Source: Natronococcus amylolyticus DSM 10524 (lineage in GTDB: Archaea; Halobacteriota; Halobacteria; Halobacteriales; Natrialbaceae). From it: 44,583 nucleotides of DNA. Positions 32,447 to 41,878 of the stretch are shown here, in pieces (within the stretch, counting starts at the first letter, position 1; each line of letters starts with the position of its first letter). Location of the stretch: contig NZ_AOIB01000013.1 in the NCBI RefSeq assembly GCF_000337675.1, positions 147,650 through 192,232 on the forward strand. The letters are read 5' to 3'. The position numbers and the translations under genes were made by a program. The notes below the pieces were generated by a model, which did not search any database, was not told the DNA's origin, and saw nothing but the letters and a program-made list of their open reading frames with translations.

Positions 32447-33058
32447 ATGACCCTCGAAACTGACCACTCAGCCCACTCATCGGACGACGAGGAAGAGACG
32501 GCGTCCGACGAGACGCCGACCCTCTCCAGTGACGACATCTTCCACCTGCTCCAGACCAATCGCCGGCGGGACACCATCCGCTACCTCCTCGAGGAGGAGG
32601 GTCCCGTCAAGATGCGCGACGTCGCCGAGTACGTCGCCGCTCGCGAGAACGACACGACCGTCGCCGAGCTGTCCTCGACTGAGCGCCAGCGTGTGTATAT
32701 CCCGCTGTACCAGTCGCACCTGCCAAAACTCGACGAGGAAGGCGTCGTCGAGTACAACCAGCCCCGCGGGATCGTCAAACCGACCGACAACCTCGAGATC
32801 TTCGCGCCCTACATCGAGGCGACCGAGAAGGGAACGGCGGAGCTCGACTCCCAGCTCTCGAGCAATCGTGCGGTCCGGGAGTATTACGTCACGGCGGTCG
32901 CCGCGAGCGCGAGCCTGTTGTTCGCCTCCGCGGTCGGCCTCCTCTCGATCCCCGGTGTCGCCCTCGCGGCGATCATCACGGCGCTGTTCGCGCTGATCAC
33001 GCTCGTTACGAACCTCTCACAGTTCGTAGAATCGGCGAACAGTCTCACCGCCCAGTAA
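32447..33058 (+). CDS. Membrane-anchored winged-helix protein (DUF7344-like)
   Basis: A 203-residue protein. Residues about 30-115 form a winged helix (DIFHLLQTNRRRDTIRYLLEEEGPVKMRDVAEYVAARE, then RVYIPLYQSHLPKLDEEGVVEYNQPRGIVKPT). This is the haloarchaeal DUF7344 type (from memory). Two C-terminal transmembrane helices follow (YYVTAVAASASLLFASAVGLL and GVALAAIITALFALITLV). A DNA-binding head tied to the membrane suggests a membrane-bound transcription regulator. A GTG 9 bases upstream (32438) is an alternative start that fits the TATA box at 32408 better; ATG 32447 is chosen as the conventional start. Confidence 0.82.
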   Translation: MTLETDHSAHSSDDEEETASDETPTLSSDDIFHLLQTNRRRDTIRYLLEEEGPVKMRDVAEYVAARENDTTVAELSSTERQRVYIPLYQSHLPKLDEEGVVEYNQPRGIVKPTDNLEIFAPYIEATEKGTAELDSQLSSNRAVREYYVTAVAASASLLFASAVGLLSIPGVALAAIITALFALITLVTNLSQFVESANSLTAQ

Positions 33059-33088
33059 CGTCTCTCCCTCGTCTGTAGTGGGTCGCGT

Positions 33089-33122
33089 GCGGGTTTGCCC
33101 GACCGAACCCGCTCCCAGTTTT
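33089..33122 (+). terminator. Hairpin terminator between convergent genes
   Basis: GCGGGTT (33089-33095) and AACCCGC (33106-33112) form a 7-bp stem with a 10-base loop, followed by TTTT (33119-33122). It ends the membrane winged-helix gene; scpA converges from the other side. Confidence 0.6.
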
Positions 33123-33132
33123 GCAACGACCG

Positions 33133-34068
33133 TTAGTTCGCTACCGGCTCGGCCCGATCGGTGTCGGCGTCGGCCCGCCGGAGCCAGAGATCACCGAACA
33201 GCTCGTCCTGCTCGAGCGTGATCGTCCCTCGGTGAGAGAGAAAGAGCACGGCGAGATACGTCATCACGCGCGAGCCGCCGACCTCGTCGATCTCGGCGTA
33301 CAGGACCTCCTCGCGGCCCCGCTCGTACCGGGTCTCGAGTTCGGTCGCGACGTCGTCGATCACTCGCTCGATGTCCTCTTCGTGGGTCGTATGCGTGACG
33401 TCGTCGCTGGTCGGCTCGTCGTCGACCCGAAACTGGTCCTCCGCGTGGTAGCTCAGCTCCTGGACGCCGCGATCGTATCCCCGAGGCGAGTCGCTCGTGT
33501 CGTAGCTCCGGGACTCCTTCCACCAGGTGTCCCGCTCGGCGTCCCGGAGGTCACGAACTAGCTCGTCGAGCGTCTCGGGCTTCCCGCGGGCCTGCTTTCG
33601 CTCGAGACGGCGTTCCATCTCCGCCTCGAGTCCCTCGACGGGGTCGAACGCAGGTGCGTCGTCGCCCTCCTGAATCGGCGCCTCGTCGGCAAAGGGGGCC
33701 TCCCACGGTGGCAGCTCCTCCTCCTCGGGTTCGGCGGGGCCGAACAGCTCGTCGCTTTTCATCCGCAACAGGACGCTGGCGTAGAACAGCGCCCGACCCG
33801 AGGTCCGCAGGTCGGCGTCGTCCAGCGCCTCGAGGAACCGATCGGTCACCTCGACGATGTCGATGTCCCAGGGGTCGATCTCCCCGTTCTCGGCGAGCTG
33901 GACGAGCAGTTCGACGGGCTCGACCTTATCGTCGTCTTCGCTATCGTCGTCGACCGGCCCGACCTCTTCGTCGTCGAACTCGAACACCGCCTCATCGTCG
34001 CTCGGTCGGGCTCGCTCGTCGTGTCCGGTGATATTCAGCGGGATCTCGTCGTCGGAGTCGCTAGTCAT
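33133..34068 (-). CDS. scpA: Segregation and condensation protein ScpA
   Basis: The kleisin partner of Smc, 311 residues. After an acidic N-terminus, the family core starts VEPVELLVQLAENGEIDPWDIDIVEVTDRFLEAL, the helix that binds the Smc neck, followed by SGRALFYASVLLRMKSDELF. The C-terminal winged helix, which binds the Smc head, includes VMTYLAVLFLSHRGTITLEQDELFGDLWL. A long acidic linker (residues about 115-230) is a haloarchaeal expansion. The gene overlaps the smc stop by 8 bases, so kleisin and Smc are made from one message. No scpB is seen in the window. Confidence 0.93.
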   Translation of the reverse strand: MTSDSDDEIPLNITGHDERARPSDDEAVFEFDDEEVGPVDDDSEDDDKVEPVELLVQLAENGEIDPWDIDIVEVTDRFLEALDDADLRTSGRALFYASVLLRMKSDELFGPAEPEEEELPPWEAPFADEAPIQEGDDAPAFDPVEGLEAEMERRLERKQARGKPETLDELVRDLRDAERDTWWKESRSYDTSDSPRGYDRGVQELSYHAEDQFRVDDEPTSDDVTHTTHEEDIERVIDDVATELETRYERGREEVLYAEIDEVGGSRVMTYLAVLFLSHRGTITLEQDELFGDLWLRRADADTDRAEPVAN

Positions 34069-37000
34069 CGGCCGGAACCTCCGTCGTCTCCCCGTCGCCC
34101 AGATCGATACCGGTCACCGCGCTCACGTTGTCCCGCTGCATCGTCACCCCGATCGCGCGCTCGGCACGGTCGAGCATCGCCGAGCGGTGGGAGACGACCG
34201 CGAACTGAGCGTCCCCGGAGAGCTCGTCGACCATCTCGCCCACCCGGTCGGCGTTGACCGCGTCGAGGAAGGCGTCGATCTCGTCGAGCGCGTAGAACGG
34301 CGCCGGGTTGTGTCGCTGGATCGCGAAAATGAAGGCGAGCGCGGTCAGGGACTTCTCGCCGCCCGACATCGCGTCCAGACGCTGGATCGGCTTGTCGCCC
34401 GGCTGGGCCTTCATCGTCAACCCGCCCTCGAAGGGGTCGTCCTCGTCCTCCAGGTGCAGCGATCCGGTCCCCTCCGAGAGCTGTTCGAAGATCTCGGTGA
34501 AGTGGCCCGCGATCGCCTCGTAAGCGTCCATGAACGTCCGCTTCTTCTGGGTCTCGTACTGCTCGATCCGGTCGCGGATCCCGTCGGCCTCCTCGACCAG
34601 CGTCGCCTTCCCCTCCTCGAGCTCCGCGAGGTCCTCCCGGACTTCGTCGTACTCGTCGATCGCGAGCATGTTGACCGGCTCCATCGCCTCCATGTCGGCT
34701 CCCAGGAGCTCGATCGTCTCGAGAACCGTCTCGTGGTCGGGCACGTCCTCGGGATCGTAGTCGCCGACCTCCGCCTCGAGGCTCTCGATCTCCCACTCGA
34801 GGTCCTCGAGCCGACCCCGCTTGTCCTCGAGCTTGCTCTCGACGGCGTTGACCCGGTCCTGTTGCTGGTCACGTTTCGTTCGGGCGTCGGCGAGCTCCTC
34901 CTTGAGCTCGCTGCGGTCGGCCTTGAGCTCGGTCAGCTCGTCCTCGAGTGCCGCGACGGCCTCGTGTTTCCCTTCGAGCTCCTCGCGTTTCTCCTCGATC
35001 GTCGCCTCGTGGTCGTCGATCCGGTCCTCGTGGTCGGCCTTCCGATTCTGGGCCTCCTCGATGTCGTCGTGGAGCTCCTCGATCGCGTCCTCGGTGTACT
35101 CCTTCTCCAGGCGAAGCTCGTTGAGTTTGCCGTCGAGGTCGTCGATGCGCTCTTCGCGCTCGTCGATCTCGGCCTCGAGCTCCTCGATCTCCGCGGTGAG
35201 TTCGGGGATCTTCGAGTCGGCGAGTTCGGTCTCGAGCTCGTCGATGTCGGCCTCGATCGCCTCGATCCGCTCGGTCTTCGCGTCGATCTCGTCGGAGATC
35301 TCGGTCATCCGCTCGTCGACCGACTCGCGCTCCTCGCGCAGCTCCTCGAGTTCGCTCTCGAGGTCGTTGATCTCGTCCCGCACCGTCTCGCGGTCGCTCT
35401 CGATGCGCTCGAGTTCGCTCTCGATCGAGCGGACCTCGTCGGCCGCGTCCGTCTTTCGGTCGCGGGCGTCGTCGAGGCGATCCTCGACGCTCCGCAGCTC
35501 CTCGCGCAGCTCCTCGCGCTCTTCTTGCAGGTCGGTGATCCGTTTCGCGACGCGCTCGAGCTGGCCCTCACCGCCGCCGGTGAAGGAGTACCGAGAGCCC
35601 TTCCGGGACCCCCCGGTCATCGCGCCGCTTTTCTCGACCAGGTCGCCGTCGAGCGTAACCATCCGGTAGTCGCCCGTGTACGAGCGGGCCGTCTCGAGGT
35701 CTTCGACGACCAGCGTATCGCCGAGGACGTACGAGAAGATCCCCGCGTACCGCTCGTCGAACTCGACGAGATCGTACGCGAAGCCGACGATACCGGGATC
35801 GGTCGGCGCCGACGGGAGTCGGCGCTCGTGCATGTCGGTCATCGGGAGGAAGGTCGCGCGCCCGGCGTTGCGCGATTTGAGGTGTTCGATACACCGCTGC
35901 CCGACGCCGTCGTCGTCGACGACCACGTTCGCGAGCCGGCCGCCCGCGGCGGTCTCGCAGGCGACGGCGTACTCGCCCGGCACCGACCCCAGCTGTGCGA
36001 CCGCGCCGTGGACGCCGTCGACCCCCGCGTTCAGGATCGTCGTCACCGCGCGACCGAAGGAGGAGTCGCCGCTCTCGCCGGCGTTGGCCTCGAGTTCGGC
36101 GTACTCCTGTTGTTTCGCCTGGATCTCGTCGTCGAGCTCGTCGAGTTCGGACTGGGTTCGGCGCTTCTCGGCTTTCAGGTCGTCGACGACGCTCGCGATG
36201 TTCTCGCGGTTCGTCTCGGCTTTCTGCAGCTCGCGTTCGAGGTCCGACTCCCGTTCCTCGAGTTCGGGAAGCTCCTCGCGTTTCTCCTCGATCGTCGCCT
36301 CTTTCTCGCTGATGGCGTTCGAGCGTCGGCGGGCCTCGTCGAGCAGCCGATCCTGCTCGCGCTGGAGATCGTTTCGTTCCGTTTTGACCACCTCGAGGTC
36401 CTCCTTGCGCTCCGCGAGGTCCGCCTTGAGCTCGTCGAACTCGGTGTCGACGGCGTCGATCTCGGCCTCGAGCTCGTCGCGTTCGGCCTCTCGCTCGGCG
36501 ATCTCGGTCTTGACCGACGCCTTCTCGAGTTTGTGCTCGCGGATGTCGGCGTCGAGCTCGTCGACCTGTTCCTGCTTGCGGTCGATCCCGACGAACGCCT
36601 CCCGTCGGTCGGATTCGGCGGCCTCGATCTGTTCCTCGCTGGCCTCGATCTTGTCCTCGAGCCGGGAGATGTCGCCCTTGATCTCCTCGATCTCGCCTTT
36701 GATCCGGAGCTGTTCGTCCTCGCCTTTCCGCTCGATCTCGGCGTTCAAATCCTCGAGATCCTCCTGGAGGCGAACGACCGTTCCCTGGCGCTCGTCTAAC
36801 GTACGCCGAAGTCCCTCGAGTTCGGAGTCGAGGTCGTCGACGGTCGCCTCGAGCCCGTCGAGCTCCTCGCGTTTCTCTTCGAGCTCGCTGGCCTTCTTGT
36901 AGCTCTCGTACTCCTCCTTCTCGCGACGGAGCCGTCGGTAGCGAAGCGCCTCCCGTCGTTCGTCCTCGAGCTGGGTGAGTCGAGTTCGTTTCTCCTCGAT

Positions 37001-37642
37001 CCGGAGTTCGGCCTCGTCGATCCGCTCCTGGACCGTCTCGAGTTCCGCGAAGGCGTCTTCTTTCTTCGCGTCGAACTCCGCGACACCCGCGATCTCGTCG
37101 ATGATCTCCCGACGGGCGTAGGGCGTCATGTTGATGATTTCGGTGACGTCACCCTGCATAACGACGTTGTACCCTTCCGGGGTGACGCCGGCCTGTGCGA
37201 GCAGGTCCTGGATGTCCGAGAGGTTGACCGAGCGATCGTTGAGGTAGTAGTAGGAGTAGTAGTTGTCCTCGGTCTCCTTGACGCGGCGACGGATACGAAT
37301 CTCGTCGACGTCGCCGACGTCGTCGCTGCCGGCGGCGTTGACGACCTGAGACCGCTCGAGCGTTCGATCGGTGTTATCGAGGATCACCTCGACGGTCGCC
37401 TCGCGGGGACCGCTCGAGGAAGCGTCGTCCTCGTGACCGGGATTGTAGATGAGGTCGGTCAGCTTCTCGGCACGGATTCCCCGGGTTCGAGCGAGCCCCA
37501 GCGCGAAGAGAACGCCGTCGATGATGTTCGACTTCCCGGAGCCGTTCGGACCGGTAACCACGGTGAAGTCCTCGTAGAACGGAATCTTGGTCTTGCGTCC
37601 GAAGCTCTTGAAGTTGTCTAAGACGAGCGCCTTGATGTACAT
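34061..37642 (-). CDS. smc: Chromosome segregation protein Smc
   Basis: The SMC ATPase of the condensin complex, 1,193 residues. Walker A GPNGSGKSN is at about residues 31-39, and the head ends with the signature MSGGEKSLTALAFIFAIQ (near 1095) and Walker B FYALDEIDAFLD (near 1122). Two long coiled coils enclose the hinge domain (about 530-675), recognised by AQLGSVPGEYAVACETAAGGRLANVVV and GGSRKGSRYSFTGGG. All motifs are intact and the length is normal. A coiled-coil small protein lies 53 bases upstream and scpA overlaps downstream, giving the operon order small protein-smc-scpA. Confidence 0.97.
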   Translation of the reverse strand: MYIKALVLDNFKSFGRKTKIPFYEDFTVVTGPNGSGKSNIIDGVLFALGLARTRGIRAEKLTDLIYNPGHEDDASSSGPREATVEVILDNTDRTLERSQVVNAAGSDDVGDVDEIRIRRRVKETEDNYYSYYYLNDRSVNLSDIQDLLAQAGVTPEGYNVVMQGDVTEIINMTPYARREIIDEIAGVAEFDAKKEDAFAELETVQERIDEAELRIEEKRTRLTQLEDERREALRYRRLRREKEEYESYKKASELEEKREELDGLEATVDDLDSELEGLRRTLDERQGTVVRLQEDLEDLNAEIERKGEDEQLRIKGEIEEIKGDISRLEDKIEASEEQIEAAESDRREAFVGIDRKQEQVDELDADIREHKLEKASVKTEIAEREAERDELEAEIDAVDTEFDELKADLAERKEDLEVVKTERNDLQREQDRLLDEARRRSNAISEKEATIEEKREELPELEERESDLERELQKAETNRENIASVVDDLKAEKRRTQSELDELDDEIQAKQQEYAELEANAGESGDSSFGRAVTTILNAGVDGVHGAVAQLGSVPGEYAVACETAAGGRLANVVVDDDGVGQRCIEHLKSRNAGRATFLPMTDMHERRLPSAPTDPGIVGFAYDLVEFDERYAGIFSYVLGDTLVVEDLETARSYTGDYRMVTLDGDLVEKSGAMTGGSRKGSRYSFTGGGEGQLERVAKRITDLQEEREELREELRSVEDRLDDARDRKTDAADEVRSIESELERIESDRETVRDEINDLESELEELREERESVDERMTEISDEIDAKTERIEAIEADIDELETELADSKIPELTAEIEELEAEIDEREERIDDLDGKLNELRLEKEYTEDAIEELHDDIEEAQNRKADHEDRIDDHEATIEEKREELEGKHEAVAALEDELTELKADRSELKEELADARTKRDQQQDRVNAVESKLEDKRGRLEDLEWEIESLEAEVGDYDPEDVPDHETVLETIELLGADMEAMEPVNMLAIDEYDEVREDLAELEEGKATLVEEADGIRDRIEQYETQKKRTFMDAYEAIAGHFTEIFEQLSEGTGSLHLEDEDDPFEGGLTMKAQPGDKPIQRLDAMSGGEKSLTALAFIFAIQRHNPAPFYALDEIDAFLDAVNADRVGEMVDELSGDAQFAVVSHRSAMLDRAERAIGVTMQRDNVSAVTGIDLGDGETTEVPADD

Positions 37643-37695
37643 ACCCTTCTCGAATCCTCCGTCAACTCGGCCGTCTCGGCCCGGCTGCGGTGCGG

Positions 37696-38010
37696 TTATG
37701 CGACGATAATGTCGTCGCTACCTGAGTCTTCCGTTTCGTCGGCGTCGCTCTCGCCGTCCTCGTCCGATTCCGGCTCGGCTTCGGGGGTAGCGTCGTCCGC
37801 CGACTCCGACTGTTCGGGTGGCTCCTCGTCGACTGGCTCCTCGCTCTCGCTTCGCCGCTCCGGAACGCGGGTCGGCGTGTCGGCGTCCAGTTCGGCCTCG
37901 AGGACGCGAATTCGTTCTTTCGCCTCGATAAGTTCACTCGTCAGTCCCTCGACGGTCGACTCGAGTTCGGCGACGGTCGACTCGAGTTGCTCCACGCGGT
38001 TGTTCGACAT
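37696..38010 (-). CDS. Small coiled-coil acidic protein upstream of smc
   Basis: A 104-residue protein starting MSNNRVEQLESTVAELES. Residues 5-45 form a leucine-zipper-like coiled coil (VEQLESTVAELESTVEGL, then ELIEAKERIRVLEAEL). The rest is a disordered acidic tail of Glu, Asp and Ser ending DDIIVA. From memory this matches haloarchaeal DUF7518, which often precedes smc. The ATG at 38010 is the first that begins the coiled coil; a longer frame upstream adds nothing recognisable. Possibly an oligomeric accessory factor of the Smc complex; function unproven. Confidence 0.75.
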   Translation of the reverse strand: MSNNRVEQLESTVAELESTVEGLTSELIEAKERIRVLEAELDADTPTRVPERRSESEEPVDEEPPEQSESADDATPEAEPESDEDGESDADETEDSGSDDIIVA

Positions 38011-38094
38011 ACCATCTAGGGAATGGTCTGGAACCATAAACGTACGTCAGACACAACTAACAGTTCTGGTAACTTACTGTGAATCTGTACCAAA

Positions 38095-38811
38095 CTACAG
38101 CTCGTCGTGATCGTCCATCCCCTCGATCGCACCCAGTGCGGCCTTCAGGATCTTGCGCTCGCTGCGTCGCAGGTTCATCGAGACGGCGGTCTTCGAGATG
38201 TCGAAGTGGTCGGCCAGCTCGTCGAGCGTCGTCTCGCGGGGCGTCTCGTAGTAGCCGTTCTTCGAGGCGACCTCGAAGGTCTCCTGTTCGGTCTCGGTGA
38301 GGGAACGACAGCCCTCGAGCAGGCGAAGCGCGCTGTCGGAGTTCTCGAGCAGGTCGAACAGCGTCGTCGGGCCGAACTGGTCGCGATCCTCGACCTCGTA
38401 GTCGTTGTGTCGCTCGAGTTCGGCGAGGGTGCGATCCTCGGCGTCGTCGTCGTCGAAGCCGACGTGCCAGCGCTCGCGACCGTCCTCGATCCGGAACGGA
38501 CCGGTGATGTAGCCGTCGTTCTCCTGGATCGCCCGCATCGCGTTCGTCTGTTCGATCGTCGTCCCGATCTGAGCGACGTTGTCCCGTTTCGTGAGGATGT
38601 AACAGTCGCGCATGTTCGGGTGGGTCCGAAGCTCGTGGAGTCCCTGGTCGAGCGCCGCCGCCGACTCTCCCTTCGCGATAAGCCGCGTCTCGAGCTTCTC
38701 GGCGTCGGTGTCGAGCTGCCACTGGACGGCAGAGAACGCGACGTCGACGTCGTCGGTCGTGTCGATGAACGGGCAGTCGTACTGCCGCATGTCGAGATCG
38801 AGGTCGATCAT
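38095..38811 (-). CDS. HTH-10 (bacterio-opsin activator-like) regulator
   Basis: A 238-residue transcription regulator of the haloarchaeal Bat/HTH-10 family. An N-terminal beta-rich sensor-like domain (residues about 5-150, with FSAVQWQLDTDAEKLETRLI and YILTKRDNVAQIGTTIEQ) is followed by the C-terminal HTH-10 domain (LTETEQETFEVASKNGYYETPRETTLDELADHFDISKTAVSMNLRRSERKIL). Family members respond to light, oxygen or metabolites; no cofactor site is visible here. The ATG at 38811 was chosen because the upstream AT-rich box (about 38830-38838) sits at the leaderless distance; an ATG 12 bases further upstream (38823) is possible. Confidence 0.88.
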   Translation of the reverse strand: MIDLDLDMRQYDCPFIDTTDDVDVAFSAVQWQLDTDAEKLETRLIAKGESAAALDQGLHELRTHPNMRDCYILTKRDNVAQIGTTIEQTNAMRAIQENDGYITGPFRIEDGRERWHVGFDDDDAEDRTLAELERHNDYEVEDRDQFGPTTLFDLLENSDSALRLLEGCRSLTETEQETFEVASKNGYYETPRETTLDELADHFDISKTAVSMNLRRSERKILKAALGAIEGMDDHDEL

Positions 38812-38829
38812 AGCACGGTACATTATAAC

Positions 38830-38849
38830 CATAATACGGATATTAATCG
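38830..38849 (-). promoter_or_regulatory. AT-rich promoter of the HTH-10 gene
   Basis: On the minus strand TTAATA (38841-38846) and GTATTAT (38831-38837) lie 20-35 bases before the ATG. Either could be the TATA box depending on which start is used. Confidence 0.45.
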
Positions 38850-38924
38850 TTCGCATTTGCGGGCGACGCGGACTGCGGCCGCGACGGCGGGTCGGCAACC
38901 GCCGTTGATATGTTAACAGGGTCG

Positions 38925-38930
38925 CTTTAG
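38925..38930 (+). promoter_or_regulatory. TATA-like element of the SDR gene
   Basis: CTTTAG is centred 27 bases before the ATG at 38955; a leaderless start is likely. Confidence 0.45.
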
Positions 38931-38954
38931 CGCCCTGCGATCCACCTACACGGT

Positions 38955-39812
38955 ATGCCTCAGGACAAAGTGAGCCCGCCGACGATCACGCGGGAAGATA
39001 TTCACACGATCTCGGACGACTCCTTTACCGACCGAAACGTCTGTCTGGTCACGGGTGGTGGATCGGGTATCGGTCAGGCGACCGCGCTGGCGGCCGCGGG
39101 CAACGGCCTCACCGTCGCGATCACGGACATCGACGAGTCCGGCCTCGAGGAGACCGTCGCTCGCGGCGAGGAGCTGGGTCTCGAGGGAGAGATCGTCCCG
39201 ATCGTGGGCGATCTCACGGTCGACGACGACATCGAACGGATCGTCGCCGAGGCCGCCGAACTCGGCGACCTCAAGTACCTCGCCAACGTCGCGGGGATGC
39301 AACACATCGACTCGATCGAGGAGTTCCCGATGGAGACCTACGATATGCTCCACGAGATCATGCTCCGGGCACCGCTGTACCTTTCGAAGCTGTGTATGCC
39401 CCACTTCCGGGACACTCAGGACGGACAGGGTTGTGTCGGGAACATGGCGTCGGTCCACGCCCACTACGTCACCAGCGACAAGGTCGCGTACAACGTCTCG
39501 AAGTTCGGGCTGCGCGGGCTCACCCAGTCGATCGCCGCCGAGGGCAACGGCAAGATCCGCTCGTTCTCGGTGAGTACGGGCTACGTGAAGACCCCGCTCG
39601 TGACCGCCCAGCTCGAGGACACCGCCGAGCAACGCGGTATCAGCGTCCAGGAGGTGATCGAGGACGTGATGGTCGGCCAATCCCGGGTCAAGGAGATGAT
39701 GGAACCGATCGACGTCGGCAACCTCTTCGTCCTCGGCTTTTCGGATCTCGGCCGACACCTCGACGGTGGCGACCTGTTGTTTGATGGGGGCATGACGCTA
39801 ACCTACGAGTGA
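38955..39812 (+). CDS. Short-chain dehydrogenase, 3-hydroxybutyrate type
   Basis: An NAD(P)-dependent SDR of 285 residues. The cofactor loop TGGGSGIG is at about residues 33-40, the following strand ends ITDID (an Asp that favours NAD), NVAGMQ is the NAG-like motif, and the catalytic pair is in YNVSK (Tyr near 178). ASVHAHYVTSDK just before the active site and the C-terminal GHxDGGDLLFDGG-type segment resemble D-3-hydroxybutyrate dehydrogenases. An N-terminal extension of about 30 residues is unusual. Its stop overlaps the start region of an acyl-CoA synthetase, so hydroxybutyrate to acetoacetate to acetoacetyl-CoA is a plausible pathway; that is inference from context. Confidence 0.85.
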   Translation: MPQDKVSPPTITREDIHTISDDSFTDRNVCLVTGGGSGIGQATALAAAGNGLTVAITDIDESGLEETVARGEELGLEGEIVPIVGDLTVDDDIERIVAEAAELGDLKYLANVAGMQHIDSIEEFPMETYDMLHEIMLRAPLYLSKLCMPHFRDTQDGQGCVGNMASVHAHYVTSDKVAYNVSKFGLRGLTQSIAAEGNGKIRSFSVSTGYVKTPLVTAQLEDTAEQRGISVQEVIEDVMVGQSRVKEMMEPIDVGNLFVLGFSDLGRHLDGGDLLFDGGMTLTYE

Positions 39813-39820
39813 GAGTGACG

Positions 39821-41878
39821 ATGGGAGGAAACACCAGTCTGGAAGACGTCGACGAGATCGTTCACGAACCGAGCGAGGAGTTCGTCGAATCGACCAACGT
39901 CGCCGCGTTCATGCGGGAGTACGGGATCGACGACTACGAGGCGCTGATCGAGCGAACGACGACCGAACTCGAGGGCGAGCCAGAGAGCGGCGTCGACTGG
40001 TTCTGGGACGAGCTGGTCGACTACCTCGGGATCGAGTTCTACGAGGAGTACGACGAGGTACGGGACGACGGCGAGGCGCAAAGCACCTCGGACGACGCGA
40101 GCGGTGAAACCGCGAGCCGCGGGGGACCCCAGTTCACCGACTGGTACCCCGGCGGCGAGCTCAACCTCGCCCACAACGTCGCCGACCGCCACGCCGCCCG
40201 CGACGAGGAGCGGCGCAACAAGGTCGCCACCATCTGGGAGGGTGAGGACGGCGAGGTTCGGGAGATCACTTACCACGAGCTTCGTCGTCAGTCGAATCAG
40301 GTCGCGAACGCGCTCGAGGAGCGAGGGATCGAGACGGGCGATACGGTCGGGCTTTACATGCCGATGGTCCCCGAGGTCGCCTCGATCCTCTACGGCTGTT
40401 TCAAGGTCGGCGCGATCGCGGTGCCGATCTTCTCGGGCTTCGGCGTCGACGCCACGGCGACCAGGATCGCCGACTCAGAGTGTTCGGTGCTGTTCACCGG
40501 CGACGGCTTCTACCGCCGGGGGAGCCCCGTCCGTCTGAAGGGGTCGGCCGACGAGGCGATCGAGGAGGCCGGCTACGTCGAGGACGTGATCGTCTTCGAT
40601 CGGTTGGGTAGCAGTGACGACGGCGACGTTCCCTGGACCGACGACCGCGACGAGTGGTGGGCCGACGCCGTCGAGAGCCAGTCCGACGAGTACGAGACGA
40701 AGTCTCTCCCGTCGAATCAGGAGTCGATGCTGCTGTACTCGTCGGGAACCACCGGGAAGCCCAAGGGGATCGTCCACACCCACGCGGGCGTCCAGGTCCA
40801 GTGTCCGAAGGAGGTCCACTTCGGGATGGATCTCAAGCCCTCGGATCGGTTCTTCTGGGTCTCCGACATCGGCTGGATGATGGGGCCCTGGACGCTGATC
40901 GGCACCCACACCTTCGGTGGCACCGTCTTCATGTACGAGGGTGCACCCGATCACCCCGAACCCGACCGCTTCTGGGAGATGATCGACCGCCACGAGCTGA
41001 CCCAGTTCGGCATCTCGCCGACGGCGATCCGGGCGCTTCGAAAGCACGGAGACGAGTGGCTCTCCGGTCACGACCTCTCCTCGCTTCGACTGCTGGGGTC
41101 GACGGGCGAGCCCTGGGACCCCGAATCCTGGCGGTGGTTCTACGAGAACGTGGGCAATGGCGAGGCCCCGATAATCAACATCTCCGGCGGCACCGAGATC
41201 TGTGGCTGCTTCCTGATGCCGATGCCGAGCGAGCCCCTCAAGCCGTGTACGCTCGGTGGCCCCGGCCTCGGCATGGACATCGACATCGTCGACGCTACCG
41301 GCGAGTCGATCAGGGAGGACAACGAACGGGGGTACCTCGTCGCCCGGGACTCCTGTCCGTCGATGACCAAGTCGCTGTGGTCGGGCGACGAGCGCTACCT
41401 CGAGGAGTACTGGTCGCGGTTCGACGACATGTGGAACCACGGCGATTGGGCCCAGAAGGACGCCGACGGCTTCTGGTTCCTCCACGGCCGGGCCGACGAC
41501 GCCCTGAACGTCGCGGGCCGCAAGGTCGGCCCCGCCGAGGTCGAGGGCGCGCTGATCGATCACGACGCCGTCAACCAGGCTGCGGCGATCGGCGCCCCCG
41601 ACGACACCACGGGCACTGCGGTCGTCACCTACGTCATCCTCGAGGACGGCCGCGAGGAAAGCGACGACCTCCGCGAGGAGCTTCGTGCGCAGGTCGGCGA
41701 GGAGCTCGGCAAACCGTTCCGGCCGCGCGAGGTGCTGTTCGTCGATGAGTTCCCCAAAACGCAGTCGGGCAAGATCATTCGTCGGGCGATCGAAGCGACC
41801 TACACCGGCGAGGATCTCGGCGACATGAGCAGCATCGAGAACCCCGACGCGCTCGAGGATCTCGAGGACGCGCGGTAG
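39821..41878 (+). CDS. Acetyl/acetoacetyl-CoA synthetase-like ligase
   Basis: An AMP-forming acyl-CoA synthetase of 685 residues. The P-loop YSSGTTGKPKGIVHTH is near residue 306, NISGGTEICG binds adenylate, GDWAQKDADGFWFLHGRADDALNVAGRKVGPAEVE is the hinge region, and KTQSGKIIRR carries the catalytic Lys near the C-terminus. The size and the long N-terminal lid resemble acetyl-CoA synthetases, but the acyl specificity is not readable. I chose ATG 39821; a GTG at 39809 that overlaps the SDR stop by 4 bases is a possible alternative. Coupling to the SDR suggests acetoacetate or a related beta-keto acid as substrate. Confidence 0.93.
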   Translation: MGGNTSLEDVDEIVHEPSEEFVESTNVAAFMREYGIDDYEALIERTTTELEGEPESGVDWFWDELVDYLGIEFYEEYDEVRDDGEAQSTSDDASGETASRGGPQFTDWYPGGELNLAHNVADRHAARDEERRNKVATIWEGEDGEVREITYHELRRQSNQVANALEERGIETGDTVGLYMPMVPEVASILYGCFKVGAIAVPIFSGFGVDATATRIADSECSVLFTGDGFYRRGSPVRLKGSADEAIEEAGYVEDVIVFDRLGSSDDGDVPWTDDRDEWWADAVESQSDEYETKSLPSNQESMLLYSSGTTGKPKGIVHTHAGVQVQCPKEVHFGMDLKPSDRFFWVSDIGWMMGPWTLIGTHTFGGTVFMYEGAPDHPEPDRFWEMIDRHELTQFGISPTAIRALRKHGDEWLSGHDLSSLRLLGSTGEPWDPESWRWFYENVGNGEAPIINISGGTEICGCFLMPMPSEPLKPCTLGGPGLGMDIDIVDATGESIREDNERGYLVARDSCPSMTKSLWSGDERYLEEYWSRFDDMWNHGDWAQKDADGFWFLHGRADDALNVAGRKVGPAEVEGALIDHDAVNQAAAIGAPDDTTGTAVVTYVILEDGREESDDLREELRAQVGEELGKPFRPREVLFVDEFPKTQSGKIIRRAIEATYTGEDLGDMSSIENPDALEDLEDAR

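Noticed and set aside
33857-36799. A 980-codon open frame antisense to smc
   Set aside because: It mirrors the smc coding frame. High-GC haloarchaeal genes routinely leave the opposite strand open; its composition is repetitive Val/Leu/Asp with no domain.
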